A stretch of 64,000 nucleotides of DNA from Streptomyces sp. S3(2020) (GCF_013044505.1 NZ_JABERD010000012.1:37642-101641), one strand, 5' to 3'; positions 1-8,769 are shown, counted from the stretch's first letter. Notes: a model not told the origin generated them from the letters alone. A program made the numbers and translations.

Positions 1-663
1 GACGATGGGCTCCGCTCCTTGGGTGACCGCCGACCAGCCGACCCCGTGCTCCTGAAGGAAACGCAGGGTCTCGGTCGGTGTGCTCGTACCGGGTGGATGG
101 AAGTCCGCCGAGCAGACGGCCACGTCGATCGACGGCAGCAGGTCCTCCATGCCGTCCTTCCAGCTGCCTCCGTCGAGGACGGTCGGGCGGCCGGCGGCCC
201 GTGCCGAGTGGGCGGCGGCCACGGCGAGTTCCCTGTGGTGGCCGTCGAGTTCGACGATGTCGCAGGCTGCCACCAGCGCGTCGAGGTCGTCGGGTGGGGC
301 GATGCGGTGGCCCGTCGCGTTGGTCGAGGCGACCGCGCGTTCTCCGGTGGACGCGGTGACCATGATGGAGGAGACGGCCGGGGGCTCGGTCGAGTCGGGC
401 GTCAGGTCCGACACGGTGACGGCGAGGCCGTGCAGGTCGGCTGTGGCGGCGAGGCCCAGTGGATGGGAGCCGATCGCGGTCAACAGGCGGGCCGCGCCGC
501 CCAGGTGGCTGAAGGCGACGGCCGCGTTCGCCGCCGGGCCGCCCGCGGCGATGGTCTGGCGGCGAGCCGTCAGCTTCTCGTCGGAGGCGGGCGTGTGGTC
601 CACGAGTTGGATGATGTCGAGGGTGCACAGGCCGATGAACAGGCCCTCAGGACGTCGGGGCAT
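1..663 (-). CDS. PfkB-family carbohydrate kinase, N-terminal part (cut by window edge)
   Basis: The gene runs off the left edge; about 221 N-terminal residues are present. Reading from the ATG gives MPRRPEGLFIGLCTLDIIQL, then the ribokinase-family substrate-side motif GGPAANAA near residue 41. PfkB kinases phosphorylate sugars or nucleosides with ATP; the ATP-binding C-terminal DTxGAGD motif would lie beyond the window, so activity and substrate cannot be judged. AGGGA lies about 8 bases before the chosen ATG; an in-frame GTG 15 bases upstream is an alternative. No partner gene is visible on this side. Confidence 0.85.
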   Translation of the reverse strand, partial: MPRRPEGLFIGLCTLDIIQLVDHTPASDEKLTARRQTIAAGGPAANAAVAFSHLGGAARLLTAIGSHPLGLAATADLHGLAVTVSDLTPDSTEPPAVSSIMVTASTGERAVASTNATGHRIAPPDDLDALVAACDIVELDGHHRELAVAAAHSARAAGRPTVLDGGSWKDGMEDLLPSIDVAVCSADFHPPGTSTPTETLRFLQEHGVGWSAVTQGAEPIV

Positions 664-1082
664 TGCCGGTTCCCTCACGCGCGACTCCTGCCGACGGTGC
701 GTGAGGTCAGTGTACGAAGCGAGGGGAACCGTCGAGTGTTGGGGCGCCGGGAGCCCGGGGGCGCGCGCATGATCTCGTCCCCGGAACGGGGGTCGCTCCG
801 GAGCAGCAGGCGGCTGTAGGCCAGGGGTGCCGTGAGCAGGTGCGCGGTCGGTGACACGGGATCGGTGACACGGAATCGAGCGTCATGACCGCCTTCTCGG
901 CCACCTCGTGACCCTCGGTCCGGAAGAACCAGCGGTCGACGGCACCGCCCCCGGCGCCCGTGCACCAACTGCCGCGCGAGCCGGACCACCGTGGCGGCTC
1001 ATCGGGCTCGGGCGGCGAAAGGCTCCTAGGGACGCGACCGGCCCGCACAACTACGTGCTCCCAAGCTGATGGTGAGGGGGTG
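664..1082. other. Gene-poor stretch, possibly with a decayed minus-strand ORF
   Basis: No convincing gene is seen in these 419 bases. On the minus strand two overlapping frames have short protein-like runs: HEVAEKAVMTLDSV in one and TAHLLTAPLAYSRLLLRSD in the next. This would fit an old frameshifted remnant, but no family is recognisable and chance coding in GC-rich DNA explains it equally well. The left end must hold the promoter of the PfkB kinase. Confidence 0.3.
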
Positions 1083-1337
1083 TCAGGCCGGTGGATCGAG
1101 CAACTGTGCGGCCACGCCGACCCCCACCAGGCCCGTGGCGATGAGCAGCCCGTTCGCCACGATCACCCCGCCGATCAGTACGGCCGTTGCGACGGCCAGG
1201 GCCCACCAGGCCCCCGTGCGTCGGAACTCACGGGGGCGGCGCGGCCGTCCGGTGCTCATCGCCCTGGCGAACCGGGGATCCTCACCAGCGCAGCGTGCTT
1301 CGAGCGCGACCAGACGCTCGTCCTCGGATCGGGGCAT
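1083..1337 (-). CDS. DUF3040 domain membrane protein
   Basis: 84-residue protein matching the small actinobacterial DUF3040 family. It opens MPRSEDERLVALEARCAGED, the usual charged N-terminal segment (MPLSExE...LxxxEDPxFA), and has two hydrophobic stretches at about residues 43-62 and 63-78, so it is probably an inner-membrane protein of unknown role. The start was set at the ATG preceded by AGGAGAAGGC rather than at a longer in-frame start, because the family begins exactly here. It stands alone between the PfkB gene and the antiporter gene. Confidence 0.8.
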   Translation of the reverse strand: MPRSEDERLVALEARCAGEDPRFARAMSTGRPRRPREFRRTGAWWALAVATAVLIGGVIVANGLLIATGLVGVGVAAQLLDPPA

Positions 1338-1544
1338 GCCTTCTCCTTTCGCGCCCTGCGCTGCCGCCCTGCGACCGACCGGGCAGCGGCAGCGAGTGTC
1401 GTGAACGGGGTTCGAGGTCCGGCGCGGACGTGCACGGAGCACGGTCGAGCAGCCGCGGTCGCTCTGCGGGGCTGGGGAGAGCGGCCGGCTGGACACACGA
1501 CGAGCGTGGTCAGAGATACGTCCCGGCTCGCGTCGCCCGGCTCT

Positions 1545-2780
1545 CTATGCATTCTCCCTAACGGTTGGCCCCTGCAAACAAGTGTCGGCCAAAGGTTGGC
1601 GTGCCGGCCCCCGAGCACCCATGAACTCCAGGGCGCGGGCCAGTAGTTCGGCACGTCCGGCGACGACCGGGCCCAGGACCGCGAGCACCAGGACGTATCC
1701 GGCGATGAACGGTGCGAGGCGGTCGTCCAGGCCCGCGCTGGTCGCCATCGCGGCCAGGATCAGGGCGAACTCCCCGCGGGCCACCAGGGTGGTGGCGATC
1801 TCCGCGGCGCGCTCGGGACCGTAGCCGTACAGGCGTGCCACGAGGAGCCCCGCGATGACGTTCATGACCACGGTCAGTGCCGCCGCCGCGGCCACCGGTC
1901 CGGCGACGCTCGCGACGACGGCGGGGTCGATGGCCAGCCCGAAGGCGAAGAAGAAGATGGCCGCGAAGGCGTCCCTCAGGGGGTGGACGAGTCGGCGGAT
2001 GCGGGCGGCGGAAGGGGTGCCGGCGAGGATGAGTCCGACCATGAAGGCGCCGATGGCGTCGGCGACGCCCAGGACCTCGGAGATCCCGGCGACGAGGACC
2101 GCCGCGCCGAGGAAGCTGATCACGAGCAGTTCGTTGTCGCGTACCGCGATCAGTCGTCCGACCAGCCGGGTTCCGTAGCGGGCCGCGGCGGCCAGGGCCA
2201 GCAGGAAGCCGAACGCCTTGCCCGCCTGCCAGAGCACGTCGCCGACGCCCTGGGCGCCGCCGATGACCGGTTGAAGTGCCGCGAGATACAGGGCGAGGAA
2301 GATGTCCTCGACCACGATGACGCCCAGGATGAGGCGGGTCTCGGGGCGGCCGAGCCGCCCCAGGTCGATGAGGATCTTGGTGACGATCGCGGACGAGGAG
2401 ATGCCCAGCACGCCGGCCAGCACCAGAGCCTCCCGGGCGCCCCATCCCAGGGCGAACCCGAAGCCGAGGCCCGCGCCGACGTTCAGCAGCAGGTAGATGC
2501 CGCCCGCCGCCAGGAGCCGCTTGCCGCCGCTCCTGAGGTCGTCGAGGTGGAACTCCAGGCCCAGGTAGAACAGCAGGAGCACCAGGCCGAGCGCGGAGAG
2601 CATCTCGAAGTCGTGGGCGTCCTGGACCAGGACGATGCCGGGTGTGTGCGGGCCGAGCAGGATGCCGGCCAGCATGAACAGGGGGATGGTCGGGAGTCCG
2701 ATCCTGCCGCCGAGGCGGGCGAGGAGGGCGGCCGCGAGGAAGGCACCGCCCATGGCCAGGAGGGTGTCAGCGTGTCCCAC
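1545..2780 (-). CDS. CPA2-family cation:proton antiporter
   Basis: 411 residues with 11-13 hydrophobic segments across the whole length. The pattern is that of Kef/KhtU-type monovalent cation:H+ antiporters: N-terminal LPTIPLFMLAGILLGP, the core SSSAIVTKILIDLG, then VVEDIFLALYLA, whose acidic residue is the expected transport site. A GTG start follows GGAGGTGA. The role is probably K+ or Na+ efflux across the cytoplasmic membrane. KhtU-type proteins usually sit beside a TrkA-C regulatory subunit; none is seen here, and the protein has no C-terminal TrkA domain of its own. The substrate ion cannot be read from sequence. Confidence 0.85.
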   Translation of the reverse strand: MGHADTLLAMGGAFLAAALLARLGGRIGLPTIPLFMLAGILLGPHTPGIVLVQDAHDFEMLSALGLVLLLFYLGLEFHLDDLRSGGKRLLAAGGIYLLLNVGAGLGFGFALGWGAREALVLAGVLGISSSAIVTKILIDLGRLGRPETRLILGVIVVEDIFLALYLAALQPVIGGAQGVGDVLWQAGKAFGFLLALAAAARYGTRLVGRLIAVRDNELLVISFLGAAVLVAGISEVLGVADAIGAFMVGLILAGTPSAARIRRLVHPLRDAFAAIFFFAFGLAIDPAVVASVAGPVAAAAALTVVMNVIAGLLVARLYGYGPERAAEIATTLVARGEFALILAAMATSAGLDDRLAPFIAGYVLVLAVLGPVVAGRAELLARALEFMGARGPARQPLADTCLQGPTVRENA

Positions 2781-3099
2781 GGGTCACCTCCTTCGGCTGC
2801 GCGAGAGGTCGGGGTCGCTTCGTCTGACGGGGATGGATACAAGTGCTCCTTGTGGTGCGTGGCTGACGGCGTCTTCAGGACCGCGCCTCGGCCGGGTGTC
2901 ACCACCGGCTCGATCGGCGTTGTCCCCACGCTGTCACGGCCCCCGCACCCGCGACCATCGGTGTCAGCACTCATTTCGGCACGTAGAACGTGCGGCGGGG
3001 CGAGCGCGGGCCCCGTCGCCGCTCTCGACGCCCGTCGCGTCGGCAGACCGCGGGCCGGCGGCAGTCGCCGCTTTCGGCCCGGGAGCGTGTGACGTCCGA
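2781..3099. other. Intergenic region upstream of the antiporter
   Basis: These 319 bases separate the antiporter start from the DUF2236 gene end, so they should hold the antiporter promoter (minus strand). A small dyad ACAAG-TGCTC-CTTGT occurs around 2838-2852. Open frames here lack family features and I see no gene. Confidence 0.4.
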
Positions 3100-4161
3100 T
3101 CAGGCCAGCGGGCCCAGGACTTCCTGGGACTCGATGAGCCCCTGGTCGCTGGGGGCCTCGCCGTCGCCGAAGACGCGGGCGGCCTGGCGGGCCCGGAACT
3201 CCAGGTGGGCTTCGGCGGGCTTGGCGTAGCCGTAGCGGGCGCGGGCCTCCGACGGGGTCAGCACTTCCTCGGTGCGCGGCGGGATGCCCAGCTTGACCGG
3301 GGCGATCACCGGGACCGTGGAGGGCGACAGCATCCCCAACAGGCGCAGTTCGACCCGGGGGTCGAGGTGGGCGAGGGCGAAGGACACCTTCATGACGGGC
3401 ACGATGAGGAGGTCGAGCAGTCGGGACTGCCGGATCCCCGCCATCTCACGCATCCAGCGCGGCATGGTGGCGATCGTGGCGATCCGCTGCGCCCTCGCGA
3501 CGACCATGCTCACCGGCTTCGCCCACAGCGGTACCGGCGGCAGGACGAGCTCGGTCCGCAGGAGGTGGTTCATGGCCTGGCGCGCGATCGGGCTGGCGGA
3601 CAGCCGGGGGCGCATCTCCTCGAAGTACGCCCGGATCCCGGCACGCGTGCGGGGAACGTCGTCCGGGGAGCACGTCTGCAACTCGGCGGCGAGCGCGCAC
3701 GCCTCCCAGTACTCCTTCTCCTCCTGCGCGGTGAGCTTGCCGGGGCCGTACTTCTCGTAGGCGTAGAGGATCGAGTGCCAGCCTGTGAGCTGGATCCACA
3801 GCTGCGAGGCCGGGTCGTTGGCGTCGTAGGTCCCGCCGCCGTACGGCAGTTCGCCGATCGCCTTGGAATGGACCTTGACCAGGATGTCCGCGGCCCTGGA
3901 CACCGCCCGCGAACCGGCGAAGGCCACCATCGCGAAGTACCGCAGGGTCCGGTCGTAGCGCGTACGGGCGCGCTGGTAGATGCCCTGGGTCCCGTGCACG
4001 GCGGCCACCAGCGGCGGGTCGAGTTCCTCCACCACCACGGCCCGCTGGAATCCCACCGTCGGCGCGGTCGGATAGCTCCAGACCTTCCACACCACCGAGC
4101 CCGGGCCGAAGAAGCCGTAGTCCTCGTGCGGTTGGACCTCGCTGCGCCTGGACCTCGCCAT
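3100..4161 (-). CDS. DUF2236 / MpaB-like oxygenase family protein
   Basis: 353 residues of the DUF2236 family, which includes MpaB and rubber-oxygenase (Lcp)-related haem proteins. Typical landmarks are the N-terminal DYGFFGPGSVVWKVW, the TQGIYQRARTRYDRTLRYFA segment near residue 85, and LTGWHSILYAYEKYG near 150, with conserved His and Arg residues. The helical fold binds haem b through histidine in characterised relatives; haem binding here is inferred. It is divergent from the TetR gene with two operators between them, so the TetR protein very probably represses it. No signal peptide is evident. The substrate is unknown; relatives act on hydrophobic side chains or polyisoprenoids. Confidence 0.85.
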   Translation of the reverse strand: MARSRRSEVQPHEDYGFFGPGSVVWKVWSYPTAPTVGFQRAVVVEELDPPLVAAVHGTQGIYQRARTRYDRTLRYFAMVAFAGSRAVSRAADILVKVHSKAIGELPYGGGTYDANDPASQLWIQLTGWHSILYAYEKYGPGKLTAQEEKEYWEACALAAELQTCSPDDVPRTRAGIRAYFEEMRPRLSASPIARQAMNHLLRTELVLPPVPLWAKPVSMVVARAQRIATIATMPRWMREMAGIRQSRLLDLLIVPVMKVSFALAHLDPRVELRLLGMLSPSTVPVIAPVKLGIPPRTEEVLTPSEARARYGYAKPAEAHLEFRARQAARVFGDGEAPSDQGLIESQEVLGPLA

Positions 4162-4203
4162 GGAGCCGCTCCCTGTGCGTCCGCGGCGTGCACCGCCACT
4201 CGA

Positions 4204-4223
4204 TTACGACACTGCTGTCGTAA
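4204..4223. promoter_or_regulatory. TetR operator 1 (perfect palindrome)
   Basis: TTACGACACTGCTGTCGTAA: two perfect 8-base arms around a 4-base centre, located in the divergent control region of the DUF2236 and TetR genes. The form is typical of TetR-family operators. Its centre is 21 bases from that of operator 2. Confidence 0.75.
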
Positions 4224-4224
4224 A

Positions 4225-4244
4225 TTAAGACACGCGTGTCGTAA
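4225..4244. promoter_or_regulatory. TetR operator 2 (near-perfect palindrome)
   Basis: TTAAGACACGCGTGTCGTAA: 10-base arms with one mismatch, sharing GACA/TGTC half-sites and TTA/TAA ends with operator 1. It ends 9 bases before the TetR start codon, so it overlaps where transcription of a leaderless tetR message would begin. This suggests autorepression. Confidence 0.75.
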
Positions 4245-4253
4245 ACTGCCAAG

Positions 4254-4901
4254 GTGTCAGCGTCCACGAATTCACCGGACAGGCCACGCAGACGGCGGCC
4301 CTACGCCCCGCGCGTCCCCATCGAGGAGCGCCGCGAGCAACTGCTCGACGCGGCCCTGGCCGTCATCGTCAGCGACGGCTACGACCGGGTCTCCATCGAC
4401 GCCATCGCGAAGCGGTCGGGAGTCGCCCGGTCGGTGGTCTACGGCGCCTTCGAGAATCTCGACGCCCTGCTGACGGCGCTGCTCGACCGACAGCAGGCAC
4501 GCGCGTTCGACATGCTGCTCAGGACCGTTCCCGACGCCGGCGACCTGCGCGACCCCGCCCCGTTCGCCTCCGAGGCGGTGCGCCGGATGGCCGGCATGCT
4601 CCATGAGGATCCGGACACCTGGCGGTTGATCCTGCTGCCGCCGGGCAACATGCCGGCCGTCGTCCGCGACCGTATCGAGGCGGACCGGGAGCGCTTCCGG
4701 CTGCTGGTCGAGAAGTGGCTCTCCCTCGCCCTCACCGACCGGAGCGATCCGGGGCTCGATCCGCAGGTCCTCGCCCACGCCCTCGTCGCCTGCGCGGAGC
4801 ACTTCGGCCGCGTCGCGCTCACGGAACCCGACACGTTCGACCTGCCCCGGCTGACGGGCCAAGTCCGTTTGATCCTCGGGGCGTTGCGGCCGATCCGCTG
4901 A
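4254..4901 (+). CDS. TetR/AcrR-family transcriptional regulator
   Basis: 215 residues. The N-terminal DNA-binding domain covers about residues 24-75: EERREQLLDAALAVIV, then VSIDAIAKRSGVARSVVYGA, the helix-turn-helix. The rest is the variable ligand-binding domain. The start is a GTG only 9 bases after operator 2 with no Shine-Dalgarno, consistent with a leaderless transcript. By position it controls itself and the divergent DUF2236 oxygenase. The ligand is unknown. Confidence 0.9.
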   Translation: MSASTNSPDRPRRRRPYAPRVPIEERREQLLDAALAVIVSDGYDRVSIDAIAKRSGVARSVVYGAFENLDALLTALLDRQQARAFDMLLRTVPDAGDLRDPAPFASEAVRRMAGMLHEDPDTWRLILLPPGNMPAVVRDRIEADRERFRLLVEKWLSLALTDRSDPGLDPQVLAHALVACAEHFGRVALTEPDTFDLPRLTGQVRLILGALRPIR

Positions 4902-4918
4902 CCGGTGGTGAGGTGCGC

Positions 4919-5866
4919 TCAGTGGGCGGCGAACTGGACCCCGGTCCGCTGCACGGCCTCCGCGCGCAGGGCGATCCCGTCGATCGTCAGCCGCTCCCCG
5001 TAGATGTCGGTGATCCTGATCGATCCGCCGCAACCGCTGCCCTGCTCGGAGAGGAAGTAGTTGTACTCGGTGCGGGCCAGCCGGGTCCAGCCACTGCCCG
5101 TGCGCACCTCCAGGCGGGCCAGCGGATTGCGGTGGCCGATGGCCTGGATGCCGCACCAGTAGCGGCTGGAGCCGGTCTTGTAGCGGATCGCGATCTTCTC
5201 GGACGTGGCGGGGCTGAGCAGGGTCCAGGTGATCGGTATCTCGCCGCGCGAGGGGGCGGCGAGCTTGGCGAAGGCCTGGGGGCTGAGGTCGAGTTGACCG
5301 GGTGCGCAGGGCAGCGGGCATTCGTTGGTGATCCGGACCGTGACGGAGGCACCGCCGGCGCGGACGAGCACGTACGCTCCGCAGGCCTGGGACGTCTCGT
5401 AGTCGGTGTGGTTCATCGCCGCGGTCATGGTGTCGTCGGTGGGACCGTAGGAGCAGGCGCCGTCGCCGTTGCCGGTGTCGTAGAAGGTGGCCACACCCTG
5501 GTAGGTGGTCTTGGGGCGGATCCGTCCGGCGAGTGATCCGACGGAGGCAGCTGTCTGCTGCGGGCTCGTGGCCGAGGGCCGGCCCTTCGGGGTGCTCGCG
5601 GTCGGCGACGGTGTGGTGGAGGGCTTGGCCTTGGTGGCCGTCGCCGTCGGCTTCGGGGACGGCGAGGTCGGCGTCGGTCCCGGCGTGGTGGGCGCCGTGC
5701 TCGACTCGGCCCGCACCTTGGACGCGGTGGCCTCGGATCCGTCGTCGTCGGGGACGAAGGCCACGACCAGGGAAGCGATCAGGGCTACGGCCGCCACGGC
5801 GATCGCGGGGACCGCCCAGGTGCGTTGCCGGCGGGGACGACGACGGTGTGAAGGGGACGGCGCCAC
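4919..5866 (-). CDS. Secreted or membrane-anchored expansin-like (EXLX) protein
   Basis: 315 residues. Order: arginine-rich N-terminus, one hydrophobic segment (about 17-38) acting as signal or anchor, a Pro/Thr/Ser linker (about 55-105), then a double-psi beta-barrel domain starting at GVATFYDTGNGDGACSYG and a C-terminal domain resembling the CBM63 of bacterial expansins (WCGIQAIGHRNPLARLEVR). Bacterial expansins loosen cellulose or plant cell walls non-hydrolytically outside the cell. Four cysteines in the barrel could form disulfides. The start is GTG, with AAGGA upstream. The gene converges on tetR with only 17 bases between stops. Confidence 0.85.
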   Translation of the reverse strand: MAPSPSHRRRPRRQRTWAVPAIAVAAVALIASLVVAFVPDDDGSEATASKVRAESSTAPTTPGPTPTSPSPKPTATATKAKPSTTPSPTASTPKGRPSATSPQQTAASVGSLAGRIRPKTTYQGVATFYDTGNGDGACSYGPTDDTMTAAMNHTDYETSQACGAYVLVRAGGASVTVRITNECPLPCAPGQLDLSPQAFAKLAAPSRGEIPITWTLLSPATSEKIAIRYKTGSSRYWCGIQAIGHRNPLARLEVRTGSGWTRLARTEYNYFLSEQGSGCGGSIRITDIYGERLTIDGIALRAEAVQRTGVQFAAH

Positions 5867-5990
5867 GGATGAGGTCCTTTACGTGGTTCGGGAGCACGCG
5901 TGCGGTGTGCAAGGCCCAGTGAAGCGAGCCTCCGACCTCTCAGTGGCCGCTATGGCCGAAAAGGTTGCCGTCCGTCTCGAAGAAGTGCCG

Positions 5991-6563
5991 TCAGCGCAGA
6001 TCGAGTCGCATCAGGATCCGTGGATGTCCGGCCGGCACGGACGTGGTGTCGGCGGCGTGGACGAATCCGGCGCGCTCGAAGTTCTCGCGGAGTCCGGCGT
6101 ACGCCGTCGTCAGGTCGACCCGGGCGTCGCCGTTGTCCAGGGGGTACGCCTCGATCACCGGTGCGCCGTGGGAGCGGGCGAAGTCGACCGCTCCGGCGAT
6201 GAGGGCGTGCGAGATCCCCTGCTTGCGGTGGCCGGGGCGTACGCGGATGCACCACAGCGACCACACCGGCAGGTCGTCGACGTGCGGGATCTTCCGGCTG
6301 CGGGCGAAGGAGGTCTCCGCGCGCGGCGCCACGGCGGCCCAGCCGACGGGTTCGTCACCGTCGTAGGCGAGAACCCCCGGCGCGAGCCGCGCGCGGCACA
6401 GTCCCGCGACGTACTCGCCGCGGGCCGGGCCGCGCAGCTCCTTGTCGAGCTTGGACGGGATCCGGTAGCTCAGGCACCAACAGACGTTGGCGGTGGGCGA
6501 CTTCGGTCCGAGCACCGCGCGGACGTCCTCGAAGACCGAAGCCGGGCGTACCTCGATGGGCAT
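5991..6563 (-). CDS. GNAT-family N-acetyltransferase
   Basis: 190 residues. The acetyl-CoA binding motif A is visible as SLWCIRVRPGHRKQGISHAL (around 103-122), with the RxxGxx-type RKQGI loop, followed by AREAG-type helix and the C-terminal NFERAGF motif. The N-terminal part with WCLSYR and the motif PVGWAAVAPR resemble actinobacterial acetyltransferases of unknown substrate. It stands as a single gene; the next gene upstream (YciI-like) is co-oriented with 68 bases between, so cotranscription is possible. Confidence 0.85.
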   Translation of the reverse strand: MPIEVRPASVFEDVRAVLGPKSPTANVCWCLSYRIPSKLDKELRGPARGEYVAGLCRARLAPGVLAYDGDEPVGWAAVAPRAETSFARSRKIPHVDDLPVWSLWCIRVRPGHRKQGISHALIAGAVDFARSHGAPVIEAYPLDNGDARVDLTTAYAGLRENFERAGFVHAADTTSVPAGHPRILMRLDLR

Positions 6564-6631
6564 GGCGCCACGATGTCACGGAGCACGGGACATCGCGTCC
6601 GGGGCCTGGGGCATCACCTCGGTCGACCGGC

Positions 6632-7237
6632 TCAGTCGACCGGACGACCGCCGAACCGCCAGTCGTGGATCTCGACGCTCTCGTACAGCCCCGCCCGGGC
6701 ATACGGCTCGTCCGCCATCAGGGCCTCGACCGCACCCCGGTCCGGCAGTTCGAGCAGCAGGGCGGTGCCCGTCCACGCGGAACCGTCCTCGGACAGCAGC
6801 GGGCCGTAGGCGATGAGGTGGCGGCGGTGGCCGTCGTCGAGATACCGGTGCTGTGCCGCCTCCAGCTCACCGTGATCGCCGCTCGGGTCCGGCCTGCCGT
6901 GGGCGATGACCAGGAAGCGTCGATGGCCGGCTGTCGCGCCCGTGAACTCCCACATCGTGCGGCCCAGTACGTTCTTCCAGCCGCGAATCAGCACCTCGCG
7001 GTAGACACCGGCCTTGTGGTTGGGCTCCTCGAACGCGAACTCCCGTACGGCGGCGGCGTCGGGCAGGTCGACGATGTGCATGCTGCCCGTCACCCCTTCG
7101 CCGTCGGCCGTGAGCGTCGGCCCGCGGGCGATCATCACGTCGGCGTAGCGGTCCATGAACGCCCAGTGGTCTTCGTTGAGTTCCCAGCGCAGGGGCATGG
7201 AGCCCGGCCGGTCCCGGCAGTAGAAGAAGTACGCCAT
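6632..7237 (-). CDS. Tandem YciI-domain protein
   Basis: 201 residues containing two YciI-like ferredoxin-fold domains, residues 1-95 and about 105-195. Each has the family pattern: an N-terminal strand (MAYFFYCRDRPGS; RRFLVIAHGRPD), a helix with His (DHWAFM; AAQHRYLDDGHRRHL), a GP loop (ARGPTLTADG; AYGPLLSEDG) and the PYARAGLYE-type tail. Single-domain YciI proteins are about 95 residues, so this is a duplication and fusion that mimics the family dimer. Function is unknown; some members are dehalogenase-like or sigma-factor partners. A short GACGGGGAC-like repeat precedes the start. Confidence 0.85.
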   Translation of the reverse strand: MAYFFYCRDRPGSMPLRWELNEDHWAFMDRYADVMIARGPTLTADGEGVTGSMHIVDLPDAAAVREFAFEEPNHKAGVYREVLIRGWKNVLGRTMWEFTGATAGHRRFLVIAHGRPDPSGDHGELEAAQHRYLDDGHRRHLIAYGPLLSEDGSAWTGTALLLELPDRGAVEALMADEPYARAGLYESVEIHDWRFGGRPVD

Positions 7238-7363
7238 GTCGTCCCCGTCGTCCCCGCGTCCCCGTCGTCCCCTGGAAACCGATCCGTGTGCCGCGATCGG
7301 CAGTGCCGGATCGTACCGGCGTGCGCGCCGCACACGCATGCGAATTACCCTGGCGTGGTGATC

Positions 7364-7828
7364 ATGGCGCACCGGGACTGGGAACTGCGGTCGGCGTCGG
7401 CGGCCGACGTCGAGGCGATCGTCGAGCTGCGTGCCGTGGTGATGCGGCCGGACCTGGAGCGGCTCGGGCGGTACGACGAACTGCGGGTGCGGCAGCGGCT
7501 GCGGGACAGTTTCGTGCCCGAGTGCGCCTGGATCATCGAGGTGGGCGGCGCGTTCGCCGGGTGCGTGGCGCTGCGGCCCGCGGAGGACGCCCACTGGCTG
7601 GAACACTTCTTCGTGGCGCCGCGCCTTCAGGGCAGCGGTGTCGGCTCGGGCGTGTTGCGGGAGCTGCTGGAGCGGTGTGACCGCGAAGGCCTCCTGGTCC
7701 GGTTGAACGTGCTCCGGGGCAGCGCGGCCCGACGGCTGTACGAGCGGCACGGGTTCACCGTCGAGTCGGAGGACCCGGTCGACGTGTTCATGGTGCGCGA
7801 GCCGGCATTCGGCATGGGCGGCGACTGA
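7364..7828 (+). CDS. GNAT-family N-acetyltransferase
   Basis: 154 residues in one GNAT domain: an N-terminal WELRSASAADVEAIVELR, the beta4-motif A region LEHFFVAPRLQGSGVGSGVL (Q/RxxGxG loop) at about 79-98, and the C-terminal ARRLYERHGF motif B. Substrate unknown. Two in-frame GTG codons 6 and 9 bases upstream are alternative starts, and a TACCCT -10-like hexamer lies just upstream, so the message may be leaderless. It begins a small plus-strand run with the fructosamine-kinase-like gene 27 bases downstream. Confidence 0.85.
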   Translation: MAHRDWELRSASAADVEAIVELRAVVMRPDLERLGRYDELRVRQRLRDSFVPECAWIIEVGGAFAGCVALRPAEDAHWLEHFFVAPRLQGSGVGSGVLRELLERCDREGLLVRLNVLRGSAARRLYERHGFTVESEDPVDVFMVREPAFGMGGD

Positions 7829-7855
7829 CCACGCCAGGAGCGACAGGGTCGATCG

Positions 7856-8740
7856 GTGGAGGGCGCGGTGCGTGAGGAAGGTGACGGGCCCGGGGCGGTG
7901 GCCGCACGGCTGACCGGGCGTGCGGTGGGGGGACAGCGGCGGCTGACCGGTGTGGTCACCGAGGTCGCGCTGGACGGTGGGCCGGTGATCGTCAAGGAGG
8001 CCGGGAGTACGGGGGCCGCGCGGGCCGAGGCCGCGGGGCTGGGGTGGCTGGCCGATGCGGGGGCGGTGCGGGTGCCGGTCGTCCACGGTGTTGACCGGCA
8101 GTGGCTGGTGACCGGTTGTGTCGCTCAGGGGCGGCCGAGTGCCGGCGCCGCGGTGCGGTTCGGGCGTGAGCTCGCCGGGCTGCATGCGGCGGGTGCGGCG
8201 GCGTTCGGGGCGCCGCCGCCCGGTGGTGATACCGAGGCGTACATCGGGCTCGCCCCGATGCGGAACGTGCCGGGGAGCGACTGGCCCCGCTGGTACGCCG
8301 AGCACCGGGTGCTGCCCTATCTCCGTCAGGCGGTCGACCGTGGCATCATGCTGCGCGGCGAGGCGGCCGTGGTGGAGCGGGTCTGCGAGCGTCCGGCCGA
8401 CCTCGCGGGTCCGGGTGAGGTGCCCGCGCGGCTGCACGGGGATCTGTGGAACGGCAATGTCCTGTGGGGCGCCGACGGTCATGTGTGGCTGATCGATCCG
8501 GCGGCACACGGCGGGCATCGCGAAACCGACCTCGCGATGCTCCAGCTCTTCGGCTGTCCGTTTCTCGCGGAGGTACTGGAGGGCTACCAGGACGCCACGC
8601 CCCTCGCGGCCGGCTGGCAGCGGCGCGTCGGCCTGCACCAGCTCTTCCCGCTGCTGGTCCACGCCGTGCTCTTCGGCCGTTCCTACGCCGAACAGGCCGT
8701 CGGTACGGCACGGCGGCTCCTGGCCGACGCCGGTCACTGA
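7856..8740 (+). CDS. Fructosamine-3-kinase-like (APH-fold) protein
   Basis: 294 residues with the aminoglycoside-phosphotransferase fold. The catalytic loop RLHGDLWNGNVLWG and the metal-binding WLIDPAAHGGHRETDLAML are intact near residues 193-225, and the ATP lysine is probably in PVIVKEA near 44. Fructosamine kinases phosphorylate glycated amines so that they fall off, a cytoplasmic repair step. A GTG start was used; spacing suggests cotranscription with the upstream acetyltransferase and the downstream reductase gene. Confidence 0.85.
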   Translation: MEGAVREEGDGPGAVAARLTGRAVGGQRRLTGVVTEVALDGGPVIVKEAGSTGAARAEAAGLGWLADAGAVRVPVVHGVDRQWLVTGCVAQGRPSAGAAVRFGRELAGLHAAGAAAFGAPPPGGDTEAYIGLAPMRNVPGSDWPRWYAEHRVLPYLRQAVDRGIMLRGEAAVVERVCERPADLAGPGEVPARLHGDLWNGNVLWGADGHVWLIDPAAHGGHRETDLAMLQLFGCPFLAEVLEGYQDATPLAAGWQRRVGLHQLFPLLVHAVLFGRSYAEQAVGTARRLLADAGH

Positions 8741-8769
8741 GCGGGTGGTGTGCCTTACGGTGGGGCGCC

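Noticed and set aside
707..1048. 113-residue minus-strand frame
   Set aside because: No recognisable domain or ribosome site; at most a decayed remnant, so only noted with the intergenic stretch.
2483..2974. Minus-strand frame starting upstream of the antiporter
   Set aside because: Different frame from the antiporter and mostly overlapping it; no family features, not a KhtT-like partner.
7238..7275. GACGGGGAC-like short repeats
   Set aside because: Brief and irregular; looks like chance GC-rich repetition rather than a tandem array.
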